From Geodermatophilaceae bacterium NBWT11 (lineage in GTDB: Bacteria > Actinomycetota > Actinomycetes > Mycobacteriales > Geodermatophilaceae), in assembly GCA_014218215.1 (NCBI GenBank), contig CP043652.1:3286001-3350000 (forward strand): a DNA stretch of 64,000 nt, in the 5' to 3' direction. Below, piece by piece: positions 32,201 to 42,319 of the stretch (positions within the stretch are counted from its first letter, which is position 1; each line of letters opens with the position of its first letter). A program made the translations under genes and the position numbers. The notes below the pieces were generated by a model. It was not told the DNA's origin and did no database searches. It saw only the letters and a list, made by a program, of their open reading frames with translations.

Positions 32201-33280
32201 ATGGACGTCGACACCCCGACCCTGCGTCGGATGCGGCTGGCCGGCCAGGGCCTCACCCGGCCGCTGGGTGGTGTCGCCGACGTGGTGCGGGGCCTGTTCG
32301 CGCTGCAGTCCCAGGACCTCCGGCAGGCCGAGTGGGCGGTGGGCGCCCGGCTGGCGGGTGGGACGGTGCAGGACGTGTGGGCGGCGTTCGCTGCCGGTGA
32401 GGTCGTCCGGTCGTGGCCGATGCGCGGCACGCTCTTCACCCTCGCTCCGGCCGACCTGCGCCTGCTGCTGTGGCTGACCGCGCATCGACAAGTCGCCGAG
32501 TCGACACCGCGACACCGGCAGCTCGGGCTCACCGACCACGACTGCGCCCGGGCCGCCGACGCCGCGCAGGTGGCACTGGCCGGGACCTCGGCAGCGGGTG
32601 GGCTGGGTCGGGCCGACCTGGTGGCCACGTTCGTCGACGCCGGGATCGACACCGCCGGTCAGCGCGGCGTGCACCTGATCGGCCGACTGGCCCACGACGG
32701 CCTCCTCGTGCTCGGGCCCCCGCTCGGGGAGCTGCCCGGTGGGCCCGCACAGGGCTTCGTGCTCCTCGACGAGTGGGCCCCGGGGGAGCCGCCGACCGAC
32801 CGGTCGGCCGCGGTAGCCGAGGTGGTCCGCCGCCACCTGGCCGGGCACGGGCCGGCGACGGAGCGGGACCTCGCCTGGTGGACCAAGCTCACGCTCACCG
32901 AGGTCCGGGCCGGGTTCGCCGCCGTGCGTGACGAGCTGACCGAGGTGACCTGCGGGGGCGCCTCGTACTGGACGCTGGGCGAGCCTCCGGACCCCGTGCC
33001 CGACGGCGTCCGCGCCCTGTCCGGCTTCGACGAGTGGGTGCTCGGCTACACCGACCGGTCGCCGGTGCTGGCCCCGCGGTTCTTCGAGCGGGTGGTGCCG
33101 GGGATGAACGGCGTCTTCTTCCCGACCCTGGTCGAGGACGGCGAGGTGGTCGGTACCTGGAAGCGGGTCGTCACCCGGGGGCAGGCGGGGGTCACGGTCG
33201 ACCCCTTCCCCGGCGTCCGGGCCCGCGTGCGCCACCGGGAGGCCGCCGCGGCGGTGCTGCCCTTCCGCGGGGAGGGGTGA
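32201..33280 (+). CDS. AlkZ/YcaQ-like winged-helix DNA glycosylase family protein
   Basis: The 359-residue protein matches the winged-helix HTH_42 family (PF06224) to which the DNA glycosylases AlkZ and AlkX belong. The Q-x-Q catalytic-type motif is present in ALQSQDLRQAEWAVGARL (Q36, Q38). The family signatures VVRSWPMRGTLF and GFDEWVLGYTDRSPVL are clear. Such proteins remove bulky or cross-linked lesions. A GGGAGG sequence lies upstream of the ATG, and TACGGT about 25 bp further up may be a -10. Its stop abuts the convergent purT gene. Confidence 0.85.
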   Translation: MDVDTPTLRRMRLAGQGLTRPLGGVADVVRGLFALQSQDLRQAEWAVGARLAGGTVQDVWAAFAAGEVVRSWPMRGTLFTLAPADLRLLLWLTAHRQVAESTPRHRQLGLTDHDCARAADAAQVALAGTSAAGGLGRADLVATFVDAGIDTAGQRGVHLIGRLAHDGLLVLGPPLGELPGGPAQGFVLLDEWAPGEPPTDRSAAVAEVVRRHLAGHGPATERDLAWWTKLTLTEVRAGFAAVRDELTEVTCGGASYWTLGEPPDPVPDGVRALSGFDEWVLGYTDRSPVLAPRFFERVVPGMNGVFFPTLVEDGEVVGTWKRVVTRGQAGVTVDPFPGVRARVRHREAAAAVLPFRGEG

Positions 33281-34471
33281 TCAGGCGTGCGGGCGGATCC
33301 TGCCGGCGGCCTCGCGGGCCGTCGCCCGGGCGGTGTCGACGTCCTCGCCGCGGGCCAGCGCGACCCCCATCCGCCGCCGGGTGAAGCTCTCCGGCTTGCC
33401 GAACAGCCGGACGTCGACGCCCGGCACGGCCAGGGCCTCGTCCACGCCGTCGAACACGATGCCGGTGGCCTCGACCCCGCCGTAGACGACGGCCGATGCC
33501 CCGGTGGTGCGCAGCGTGGTGTCCACCGGCAGGCCGAGCAGGGCGCGGGCGTGCAGCTCGAACTCGTTCTGCCACTGGGTGGTCATCGTGACCATCCCGG
33601 TGTCGTGCGGACGCGGGCTGACCTCGGAGAACCACACCTCGTCCCCGCGGACGAACAGCTCGACCCCGAACAGGCCCAGGCCACCGAGGTCGTCGGTCAC
33701 CGCGGCGGCGATCTCCCGGGCCCGGGTCAGCGCGACCTCCGACATCGGCTGGGGCTGCCAGCTCTCCACGTAGTCCCCGGACTCCTGGCGGTGTCCGATC
33801 GGGGCACAGAAGTCGGTGACCGGCTCACCGTCGCGCAGCGAGCGGACGGTCAGCAGGGTGATCTCGTAGTCGAAGTCGACGAACCCCTCGACGATCACCC
33901 GGGTGCCGGCGACCCGGCTCCCGGCCATCGCGTGGTCCCAGGCGCGCTCGACGTCTGCCTCGGTGCGCAGCGTGCTCTGCCCCTTGCCCGAGGAGCTCAT
34001 CACCGGCTTGACCACGCACGGGAACCCCACGGCGTCGGCGCCGGCGCGCAGCTCGTCCAGGGAGTCGCAGAACCGGTAGGGGCTGGTCGGCAGGCCCAGG
34101 GTCTCCGCGGCCAGCCGCCGGATGCCCTCCCGGTCCATGGTCAGCCGGGCCGCGCGGGCGGTGGGCACCACCCGCACGCCCTCGGCCTCCAGCTCCACCA
34201 GCGTCGGGGTGGCGATGGCCTCGATCTCCGGGACCACGACGTCGGGCCGCTCGGCCTCGATCAGCGCCCGCAGCTGGGCGGGGTCGCTCATCGTGATCGT
34301 CCGCTCGTGGTGGGCGACCTGGTGGCCCGGCGCGTGCTCGTACCGGTCGACCGCGATGGTCTCCACGCCCAGCCGCTGCAGCGCGATGAGCACCTCCTTG
34401 GCCAGCTCACCGCTGCCCAGGAGCATCACGCGGGTGGCCGAGGGAGACAGCGGGGTGCCCAGGGAGACCAT
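33281..34471 (-). CDS. purT: formate-dependent phosphoribosylglycinamide formyltransferase
   Basis: The 396-residue ATP-grasp enzyme uses formate and ATP to formylate glycinamide ribonucleotide in purine synthesis. It shows the PurT/PurK-type N-terminus ([22 protein letters not shown]), [17 protein letters not shown], the ATP-grasp lid [14 protein letters not shown], and [17 protein letters not shown]. The length matches the family (about 390). It is monocistronic, convergent with the glycosylase-like gene, and starts at ATG 34471. Confidence 0.95.
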   Translation of the reverse strand: MVSLGTPLSPSATRVMLLGSGELAKEVLIALQRLGVETIAVDRYEHAPGHQVAHHERTITMSDPAQLRALIEAERPDVVVPEIEAIATPTLVELEAEGVRVVPTARAARLTMDREGIRRLAAETLGLPTSPYRFCDSLDELRAGADAVGFPCVVKPVMSSSGKGQSTLRTEADVERAWDHAMAGSRVAGTRVIVEGFVDFDYEITLLTVRSLRDGEPVTDFCAPIGHRQESGDYVESWQPQPMSEVALTRAREIAAAVTDDLGGLGLFGVELFVRGDEVWFSEVSPRPHDTGMVTMTTQWQNEFELHARALLGLPVDTTLRTTGASAVVYGGVEATGIVFDGVDEALAVPGVDVRLFGKPESFTRRRMGVALARGEDVDTARATAREAAGRIRPHA

Positions 34472-34498
34472 GGGGGCGAGGTTAGTGGCGGGCCGGGC

Positions 34499-34749
34499 TC
34501 ACCCGATCTCGGCCCGGAGCACGGTGCCGTCCGGGCTCGACCACACCCTCGCCCCGGCCGAGCCGTAGCTGTCGCTCACGGTGAGGAGCACCTCGCCGAC
34601 CCCGGACCGCAGCCGGTCGGGCCGCTCCAGCGCCCGGGGCAGCACGTCGGGGGCCGGGTCGCGGGCCCGGAAGCGGCCCGAGGTGTCGATGCAGCGGCGA
34701 CGACCCAGCCGATCGCCACCCCCAGCAGCAGACCCTGCGCGAGGCGCAC
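34499..34749 (-). pseudogene. short membrane-anchored protein gene broken by a frameshift
   Basis: Reading leftward from GTG 34749, one frame gives a hydrophobic anchor (VRLAQGLLLGVAIGWVVAAA). A different frame, entered near 34690, gives a credible C-terminal half (RFRARDPAPDVLPRALERP, later VLLTVSDSYGSAGARVW) ending at the TGA at 34499. The two parts make sense only together, and the total of 251 bp is not a multiple of three. Either a one-base indel inactivated a small gene or the sequence has an error. I know no family for it. Confidence 0.45.
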
Positions 34750-34889
34750 GCGGTCTCCCGGGATCGGTGGGCTATGGCCGCGCAGCCTGGGGGGAAGGTC
34801 ACCCGGGCCAGGGGCGGGTGGAGTGGCTACCGGCGGGTAACAAGCGGACGATCGAAGAAGACGCCGTCGTCACCGAGGAGTGCTGCACC

Positions 34890-36068
34890 ATGACCGCTGA
34901 CCTGTTGACCGGGGACTTCTTCGGCTACGAGACCCTGCTGTCCGACCAGGAGCGCAAGGAGCTGCTGACCCTGCGGCAGTTCCTCGCCGAGAAGGTGACG
35001 CCCCGGGTGAACGAGGCCTGGGCCGCGGCGGAGTTCCCGATGGACCTCATCCCGGAGTTCGCCGCCATCGATGCCGTCGGCCGCGCCTACGAGTGGGACG
35101 GGCGGGTGCCGGCGTCGAAGATGTACGGCGGCTTCCAGGCCCTCGAGCTGGCCCGCGTCGACCCCTCGATCGCGACCTTCCTCGGGGTGCACAACGGCCT
35201 GGCCATGGGCTCGATCATGATCCTGGGCTCGGAGGAGCAGCGGCAGCGCTGGATCCCCGAGATGATGGCGATGACCAAGATCGGCGCGTTCGCGCTGACC
35301 GAGCCCGAGGGCGGTTCCGACGTCGCCCGCGGGCTGCGCACCACCGCCCGCCGCGACGGCGACGAGTGGGTGCTCAACGGCGCCAAGCGCTGGATCGGCA
35401 ACGGCACCTTCGCCGACCACGTCATCGTCTTCGCCCGCGACGAGGCCGACGACGCGGTGAAGACCTTCGTCGTCGACAAGGGCACCCCGGGGTTCACCGC
35501 CTCGAAGATCGAGGACAAGTTCGCGCTGCGCACCGTGCAGAACGCCGACCTCGTGTTCACCGACTGCCGCATCCCCGCCGACCACAAGCTCGAGGGCGGC
35601 AACACCTTCAAGGACGTCAACAAGGTCCTCAAGGTCACCCGTGGCGGGGTCGCCTGGTCCGGGGTGGGCTGCCAGATGGGGGCCTACGAGTACGCGGTGG
35701 CCTACGCCAAGGAGCGCGTCCAGTTCGGCAAGCCGATCGGCAGCTTCCAGCTCATCCAGGACCTGTTGGCCAAGATGCTGGGCAACGTGACCGCCTCGCT
35801 CGGCATGGTCGTCCGGATCGCCCAGCTGCAGGAGACCGACGACCTGCGCGACGACCAGGCCGCACTGGCCAAGAGCTACGTGACCGCCCGCGGCCGGGAG
35901 ACCGTGGCCATGGCCCGCGAGCTCTTCGGGGGCAACGGGATCGTGCTGGAGAACAACGTCATCCGGTACTTCAACGACGCCGAGGCGCTCTACTCCTACG
36001 AGGGCACCCGCGAGATGAACACCCTCATCGTCGGCCGCTCGATCACCGGTCTCAGCGCCTTCGTCTGA
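34890..36068 (+). CDS. acyl-CoA dehydrogenase, glutaryl-CoA-dehydrogenase-like
   Basis: The 392-residue flavoenzyme has the motifs of the family: IGAFALTEPEGGSDVARGLRTTA, WIGNGTFADHVIVFAR, VQFGKPIGSFQLIQDLLAKML and the catalytic glutamate in YEGTREMNTLIVGRSITG (Glu371). The residue position and length recall glutaryl-CoA dehydrogenases, but the substrate is not proven. It oxidises an acyl-CoA to the enoyl-CoA and passes electrons to ETF. GAGGAG precedes the ATG at 34890 by nine bases. It is monocistronic and convergent with the SDR gene at 36073. Confidence 0.9.
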   Translation: MTADLLTGDFFGYETLLSDQERKELLTLRQFLAEKVTPRVNEAWAAAEFPMDLIPEFAAIDAVGRAYEWDGRVPASKMYGGFQALELARVDPSIATFLGVHNGLAMGSIMILGSEEQRQRWIPEMMAMTKIGAFALTEPEGGSDVARGLRTTARRDGDEWVLNGAKRWIGNGTFADHVIVFARDEADDAVKTFVVDKGTPGFTASKIEDKFALRTVQNADLVFTDCRIPADHKLEGGNTFKDVNKVLKVTRGGVAWSGVGCQMGAYEYAVAYAKERVQFGKPIGSFQLIQDLLAKMLGNVTASLGMVVRIAQLQETDDLRDDQAALAKSYVTARGRETVAMARELFGGNGIVLENNVIRYFNDAEALYSYEGTREMNTLIVGRSITGLSAFV

Positions 36069-36072
36069 GCAC

Positions 36073-36741
36073 TCAGAGGGACGCGCCGCCGCAGACGACG
36101 AGCTGCTGGCCGGTGACCATCCCGCCCTCGGGGCCCAGCAGGAACGCGGTCAGCCCGGCCACCTCGGCCGGGCGGACGAAGCGGCCCAGCGGAGGTGCCT
36201 TCGGCGGGGTGGCCGCCCGGCCGGGGTCCAGCAGCATCGGGGTCTCGGTCGGGCCCGGGGCCACCACGTTGACCGTGATCCGCCGGGGCGCCAGCTCGAT
36301 CGCCCAGGACCGGGCCAGCCCGACCAGCGCGGCCTTGGTCGCGGCGTACTGGCTCTTGCCGGCCACCCCGACCGCGGTGCGGCTGCCCATCAGCACCACC
36401 CGCCCACCGTCGACCACCCGGTCCACCACGCTGTCCACGACGGCGGTCGCCGCGTCCACGTGCAGCCGCCACATCAGCGCGCCGTCGGCCAGGGACAGCG
36501 TGCCCAGCGGGGCAGACCGCTGGACGCCGGCTGAGTGCACCACGGCGTCCAGCGGTCCGATCTCGGCGAGCAGACCCGGCACGGCCTCGACCTCGGCAAG
36601 GTCGGCGCGCAGCCAGGTCAGCCCGGGGCGGGGCTCGGGGGCGGTGCGGCTGACCCCGGTGACCGACCAGCCGTCGGCGAGCAGCCGGTCGACGACGGCG
36701 GCGCCGATGCCGGAGCTGACGCCGGTGACGAGGGCGTGCAT
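36073..36741 (-). CDS. short-chain dehydrogenase/reductase
   Basis: The 222-residue classical SDR has ALVTGVSSGIGAAVVDRLLADG, the central DAVVHSAGVQ, the active-site serine in MGSRT, and SQYAATKAALVGLARSWAIELAP (Tyr and Lys). It is the last gene of the nine-gene leftward transport and sugar-acid operon, coupled to the sialidase-like gene by a TGATG overlap. It probably oxidises or reduces a sugar or sugar-acid intermediate. The substrate cannot be deduced. Confidence 0.9.
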   Translation of the reverse strand: MHALVTGVSSGIGAAVVDRLLADGWSVTGVSRTAPEPRPGLTWLRADLAEVEAVPGLLAEIGPLDAVVHSAGVQRSAPLGTLSLADGALMWRLHVDAATAVVDSVVDRVVDGGRVVLMGSRTAVGVAGKSQYAATKAALVGLARSWAIELAPRRITVNVVAPGPTETPMLLDPGRAATPPKAPPLGRFVRPAEVAGLTAFLLGPEGGMVTGQQLVVCGGASL

Positions 36742-37919
36742 CAGCCCGCGGTCACCCAGTCCGGGGTGACGACGACGTGCTCGATCGCCGTTCGGTGGTA
36801 GGTGAACGCCAGGTGCAGCGCCCCGTCGGGGGTCTGGTGCACCGAGGGGTAGGACAGCTCCCGGTTCACCCCGTCGCGGCTGTTGTTGGACAGGCAGTAC
36901 CCGTCGCCGGTCCCCACGTCCCGGCGGTCCGGCCAGGTCACCCCGCCGTCGGCGGACAGCGCCAACGTCATCGGCGCCCGCGGGGTGCCCCAGAACGCGT
37001 GCCGCTCGCCGTCGTCCACGACCGGCTCGGCAGCGCTCTGCTCCGACGCCAGCCCGGAGTCGTCGATCTCGTCGTAGAGCGACAGCCGACGCGGGGTGTC
37101 CGGGCCGGCCTGGGTCGGGTTCAGCACCATCGCCAACCGGCCGTCGGCCAGGGCGGTCACCTGGATCGAGCTGTTGTTGTTGGGCAGCTCGGTGGGCACC
37201 GGCGCGGTCCAGGTGTCCCCGTCGTCGGCGGACGTGGAGCGGTACACCCAGTCGGCCCAGCGACTCCGGTAGAAGGCAGCCAGTCCGCCCTCGACCGGGA
37301 CGACGTCCATGTGCACGCAGCCGGTCGACGCCGGGACGGCGACCTCGCGCCAGGTGGCCCCGGCGTCGTCGGAGACCATCACCGAGCTGGTGTCCACGTC
37401 GCCCACCCACTTCTGCCCGGGCACGGTGACGCAGGAGAACACCGGCAGCAGCCAGCGGCCCGAGGGCAGCACCACGACGGGTTGGCGGACGAAGACGCCG
37501 CCGGTCGACGTCGCCGGGAACAGCGTGCGGGTCTCACCCCAGGTCGCACCGGAGTCCGGCGACACCCGGCAGCGCACCTCGGCGGAGTCCTGGTCGCCGG
37601 CGTGCTGGGCGGTCCACAGCAGCCAGAGCGAGCCGTCCGGGGCGGGGAAGAGCACGGGGTTCTGCTCGGACCGGGCGCCGTCGTCGGACAGCTGCTCGGC
37701 CGGTGTCCAGGTGTCGTCGACCAGCCGGGAGAACCAGATCGAGATGTCCGGGACGCCCTCCTGGGTGCCGCCGAACCACACGCAGCCCAGCCTGCCGTCG
37801 GGCAGCGTCATCAGGTTGGCCGCGTGCACCTGCACGGTCGTGCTCGGCAGGAACGCGTCGCGGCGTCCGGGTCCGGCGTCCCGGAGGACGCCGTCGCGGA
37901 CCAGCTGAGCAGTGGTCAT
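36741..37919 (-). CDS. sialidase-like beta-propeller (BNR/Asp-box) protein, cytoplasmic
   Basis: The 392-residue protein has four Asp-box motifs (S-x-D-x-G-x-T-W) starting at residues 120, 183, 230 and 322, as in the six-bladed propeller of exo-alpha-sialidases (PF13088 type). The N-terminal FRIP arginine motif of true sialidases is not evident; the equivalent region reads RRDAFLPSTTVQVHAANL. There is no signal peptide, so it acts inside the cell after uptake by the adjacent ABC system. It may cleave a glycoside or act as a lyase on an imported sugar acid. Coupling is by TGATG on both sides. Confidence 0.82.
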   Translation of the reverse strand: MTTAQLVRDGVLRDAGPGRRDAFLPSTTVQVHAANLMTLPDGRLGCVWFGGTQEGVPDISIWFSRLVDDTWTPAEQLSDDGARSEQNPVLFPAPDGSLWLLWTAQHAGDQDSAEVRCRVSPDSGATWGETRTLFPATSTGGVFVRQPVVVLPSGRWLLPVFSCVTVPGQKWVGDVDTSSVMVSDDAGATWREVAVPASTGCVHMDVVPVEGGLAAFYRSRWADWVYRSTSADDGDTWTAPVPTELPNNNSSIQVTALADGRLAMVLNPTQAGPDTPRRLSLYDEIDDSGLASEQSAAEPVVDDGERHAFWGTPRAPMTLALSADGGVTWPDRRDVGTGDGYCLSNNSRDGVNRELSYPSVHQTPDGALHLAFTYHRTAIEHVVVTPDWVTAG

Positions 37920-38719
37920 CAGTACCCCGATCCGGCGTCGGCGGAGGAGGCGGCCTCGTTCGAGCGGGCCGCGGCGAGGTGCCCGGCGGCGGCCTGCTCG
38001 AGGTGGGTCAGGTCGGAGGAGACGGTGGCGAAGGTGTAGCCCTCGGCCAGTCGCCGGGCGGCCTGCGAGCCCGCGGCGGTGTGGATGCCGGCGGCGACGC
38101 CCGCGGCGGCGGCGGCCTCGCGCACGGTCACCAGGGCTGCCTCGAACACATCGGCGACGGCCGGGTCGTTCGGGAACGCGCCGCCCACGGCGAGGCACAG
38201 GTCCGACGGGCCGACGTAGACGCCGTCCAGGCCCGGGGTCGCGCAGATCTCGGCCACGTTCGCCAGGCCCTCGGGGGTCTCGATCATGGCGAACACCAGC
38301 GTGGTGTCGTTGCTGTCGGCCGGCGTCGGGCCGACCCGCAGCGCAGAGCGCATCGGGCCGTAGCTGCGTCGTCCGAGCGGGGGGTACTTGGCGGCGGCCA
38401 CGGCGGCGGCGGCCTGGGCGGCGTCGTCCACCAGCGGCACGATCACCCCGGAGGCCCCGGCGTCCAGCGCCTTGCCGATGTAGGTCGGGTCGTTGGCCTC
38501 CACGCGCACCCAGGCGACCCCGCCGACGGCGTCGACGGCGGTGATCCCGCGCAGCATGCCCTCGTAGGAGAACAGGCCGTGCTGGGCGTCCAGGGCGACG
38601 TAGTCCCAGCCGGTGCGGGCGATCCGTTCGGTGGAGACGGGGGAGTCCAGGGTGATCCAGTAGCCCAGGACGCGCTCGCGGGCGCGGATCGCGGTGGTCA
38701 GGTCGGTGTGGCGGGTCAA
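37919..38719 (-). CDS. HpcH/HpaI-family class II aldolase
   Basis: The 266-residue TIM-barrel protein has DYVALDAQHGLFSYEGM, ANDPTYIGKALDAGASGVIVPLV, the metal-binding glutamate in AMIETPEGLANVAEI and the aspartate in GVYVGPSDLCLAVGG. Family members retro-aldol cleave 2-keto-3-deoxy acids to pyruvate and an aldehyde. The start is TTG at 38719, six bases after GGAG; no ATG or GTG fits. It lies 15 bp after the aldo/keto reductase and overlaps the sialidase-like gene by TGATG. It is the obvious carbon-splitting step of this pathway. Confidence 0.9.
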   Translation of the reverse strand: MTRHTDLTTAIRARERVLGYWITLDSPVSTERIARTGWDYVALDAQHGLFSYEGMLRGITAVDAVGGVAWVRVEANDPTYIGKALDAGASGVIVPLVDDAAQAAAAVAAAKYPPLGRRSYGPMRSALRVGPTPADSNDTTLVFAMIETPEGLANVAEICATPGLDGVYVGPSDLCLAVGGAFPNDPAVADVFEAALVTVREAAAAAGVAAGIHTAAGSQAARRLAEGYTFATVSSDLTHLEQAAAGHLAAARSNEAASSADAGSGY

Positions 38720-38734
38720 CTCGGGCTCCAGGGA

Positions 38735-39709
38735 TCAGCGGTTGTAGGCGGGCATGGGGCCGCGCAGCGTGGCGCCGACCTCGTCGCAGGCGGCCACGAC
38801 GTCGGCCGGGAGGGGGCCGGCCGCGGCGGCCGCGACGTTCTGCTGCAGCTGGGCGGTCTTGGAGCCCCCGAGCAGCAGGGCGGCGACGTCGGGGGAGCCG
38901 AGCAGCCAGCGCAGCGACAGCTCGGCCAGTGGGATCCCCGCGCCGTCGGCGACGGCGGACAGCCGGCCGACGGCGTCGAAGAGCTCGGGGTTCCAGTAGC
39001 GCTGCTTGTACATCGCGGCGAGCTTCGAGTCCCCGAACCGGCCGCTGGTCGCGGCCTCGTCGAAGGAGTGCTTCCCGGTGAGCAGCCCGCCGCCGAGCGG
39101 GTTGTAGACCATCGTGGCCAGCCCGTTCACCCGGGCGAACTCCAGGTACTCCTCCTCGACCCGGCGGGCCAGCAGGTTGTAGAGCTGCTGGGCGACGACC
39201 GGCCGCGGGCAGCCGACCTCGTCGGCGGCGGCGTTGAGCTCGGCGATCTGCCAGGCGGCCAGGTTCGAGACGCCCAGCGCGCCGACCCGGCCGTCGGCGA
39301 CGAAGCCGGCGATCGTCGTCAGCGTCTCGCGGATCGGCGTCGCCCGGTCGGGCTGGTGCAGGTAGTAGAGGTCCACCCGGTCGACCTGCAGCCGGGACAG
39401 CGACCCGGCCAGCGAGGCCTCCAGCGCGGCTGCCGACAGCGGCGCGTGGTCCCCGGCGTCCGGGTGCGGGATGCCGGCCTTGGTGGCCAGCACGACGGAG
39501 TCCCGACGGGTCTGCAGCAGGGGGCCGAGGATGGTCTCGGTGGCCCCGCCGGCGTAGCCGTTGGCGGTGTCCAGGCCGGTGATCCCGGCCTCCAGGGCGG
39601 CGTCGAGCATCGCGGCGGAGCCGGCGGCGTCCACGGTGTCGCCGAAGGTCATCGTGCCCAGGACCAGGCGGCTCATCGGGACCGGGGCCCCGGGGATCTC
39701 GAGGGTCAT
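38735..39709 (-). CDS. aldo/keto reductase
   Basis: The 324-residue TIM-barrel oxidoreductase has LDTANGYAGGATETILG (Asp-Tyr of the active site), the catalytic lysine region ATKAGI, DRVDLYYLHQPD, GVSNLAAWQI and a NADPH-binding end LLGSPDVAALLLGGSK. It resembles the YajO/potassium-channel-beta-like group acting on sugar aldehydes or ketones. ATGA coupling with the upstream ABC ATPase gene places it in the transport operon. It may reduce the aldehyde produced by the aldolase. Confidence 0.9.
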   Translation of the reverse strand: MTLEIPGAPVPMSRLVLGTMTFGDTVDAAGSAAMLDAALEAGITGLDTANGYAGGATETILGPLLQTRRDSVVLATKAGIPHPDAGDHAPLSAAALEASLAGSLSRLQVDRVDLYYLHQPDRATPIRETLTTIAGFVADGRVGALGVSNLAAWQIAELNAAADEVGCPRPVVAQQLYNLLARRVEEEYLEFARVNGLATMVYNPLGGGLLTGKHSFDEAATSGRFGDSKLAAMYKQRYWNPELFDAVGRLSAVADGAGIPLAELSLRWLLGSPDVAALLLGGSKTAQLQQNVAAAAAGPLPADVVAACDEVGATLRGPMPAYNR

Positions 39710-40512
39710 GCGGGGGCTCCCTGCAGCTGTCGGACGACGTCACGGGGCTTGCGGCCGCGCATCGTGGTGGGGTCGAGCGCGGCCTTGCGCAGCGCCCGGG
39801 TGTACTCCTCGGTGGGGGCGCGCAGCACGTCGGCGGTGGACCCGGTCTCCACGAGCCTCCCGGCCCGCATCACCACGATCCGGTCGCTGATCTGCTTGAC
39901 CACCCCGAGGTTGTGGCTGATGAACAGGTAGGTCAGGCCGCGCTCGCGCTGCAGGTCGGTCAGCAGGGTGAGCACCTGGGCCTGCACGCTCACGTCCAGC
40001 GCGCTGGTGGCCTCGTCGAGCACCAGCAGGTCGGGGCTGGTGGCCAGCGCCCGGGCGATGCCGATCCGCTGGCGCTGCCCGCCGGAGAACTCGGCCGGAC
40101 GGCGGTCCAGCGCGGAGGCCGGCAGCCCGACCAGGTCGATGAGCCGCGCGGCCTCCCGGTGCCGGTCGGCCTTGGAGCGGTCCCGCATCGGCTCGGCGAC
40201 GATCTTCTCGGCCGTCAGGTGCGGGTCCAGGGAGCCGTAGGGGTCCTGGAAGACCATCTGCACCCGGTGCCGCAGCGGGCGCAGCTGCTTCTCCTTCAGC
40301 TGGGCGATGTCGGTGCCGTCCACGACGATCGCGCCCGAGGTCGGGGTGACCAGCCGGACCAGGGCCCGGGCGATCGTGGACTTCCCGCAGCCGGACTCGC
40401 CGACCACGGCCAGCGTCCCGCCCTTGGGGATGTCGAAGCTGACGCCGTCCACGGCCCGGAAGTCGCCGTAGCTGACGACCAGGTCCTGCACGGACAGGAA
40501 CGGGGCGGTCAT
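39706..40512 (-). CDS. peptide/nickel-type ABC transporter ATPase (OppF-like)
   Basis: The 268-residue ATPase has Walker A GESGCGKST, the Q-loop in VQMVFQDPYGSLDP, the signature SGGQRQRIGIARAL, Walker B LLVLDEATSALD and an H-loop ISHNLG. It pairs with the OppD-like ATPase encoded just upstream (GTG/ATG overlap of four bases) to energise uptake by the Dpp/Opp-type permease. The C-terminal oligopeptide-type extension is short. Confidence 0.94.
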   Translation of the reverse strand: MTAPFLSVQDLVVSYGDFRAVDGVSFDIPKGGTLAVVGESGCGKSTIARALVRLVTPTSGAIVVDGTDIAQLKEKQLRPLRHRVQMVFQDPYGSLDPHLTAEKIVAEPMRDRSKADRHREAARLIDLVGLPASALDRRPAEFSGGQRQRIGIARALATSPDLLVLDEATSALDVSVQAQVLTLLTDLQRERGLTYLFISHNLGVVKQISDRIVVMRAGRLVETGSTADVLRAPTEEYTRALRKAALDPTTMRGRKPRDVVRQLQGAPA

Positions 40513-41353
40513 GCCGACACCTCCGCGGGGGTCTCGTCGAAGGTGCCGAGCTGGGGGACGGCGGCCAGCAGCCGCCGGGTGTACTCCTCGCGCGGGTCCT
40601 CCACGACCTGCTCGGCCTCGCCGGACTCCACGAAGCGGCCGTCCTTCATCACGTGGATCCGGTCGCTGACCAACCGGGCGACCCCCAGGTCGTGGGTGAT
40701 CATCAGGATCCCGATGCCGGTGCGCTCCTGCAGCTCCATGAGCAGGTCCAGGATCCCGGCCTGCACGGTGACGTCCAGGGCCGAGGTCGGCTCGTCGGCG
40801 ACCAGCAGCACCGGGTGCCCGGCCAGGGCGATGGCGATCAGGACGCGCTGCAGCATGCCGCCGGAGAGCTGGTGCGGGAACTTGTCCAGCTGCTCCTCCG
40901 GCCGCGGGATGCGCACGGCCTCCAGCAGCTCGACGGCCCGGGCCCTGGCGGTCGAGCGGGGGTGGCCGGCCAGCCGGATCGCGCCGGTGAGCTGCTTGCC
41001 CACCGAGTGCACCGGGGACAGCGCGGTCATCGGGTCCTGGGGGATGAGGGAGACCATCCGGCCGCGGATCCGGCGGGCGGCGTCCCGGTCGACCAGCAGG
41101 TCCACCCCGCCGACCTTGACCGAGCCCGACAGCACGGCGAGGTCGTCGGGCAGCAGCTGCAGCACGCCCATCGCCGTCGTCGACTTGCCCGAGCCGGACT
41201 CGCCGATGAGCGTGACCGTCTCGCCGCGGGAGATCCGGAAGGAGACGCCGTCCACGGCGCGGACGACGCGGTCGGCGGTGACCAGCTCGACCTGCAGGTC
41301 GGTGACCTCGAGGATCGGGGTGCTGTCGAAGGGGATCGGGAAGACCACGGTGC

Positions 41354-41357
<4 letters not shown>
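40509..41357 (-). CDS. peptide/nickel-type ABC transporter ATPase (OppD-like)
   Basis: The 282-residue ATPase has Walker A GESGSGKST, RMVSLIPQDPMTALSP (Q-loop), the signature LSGGMLQRVLIAIAL, Walker B LLVADEPTSALD and ITHDLG. The start is GTG at 41357 inside the stop of the permease gene (GTGA). It forms a heterodimer with the next ATPase. The substrate class cannot be told from the ATPase. Confidence 0.94.

Positions 41358-42315
<958 letters not shown>

Positions 42316-42319
<4 letters not shown>

Noticed and set aside
36741-39743. A 1000-residue protein on the minus strand
   Set aside because: The long frame is the sialidase-like gene continued into the antisense-compatible frame of the upstream genes. 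The aldolase and aldo/keto reductase occupy that DNA with clear motifs in other frames.
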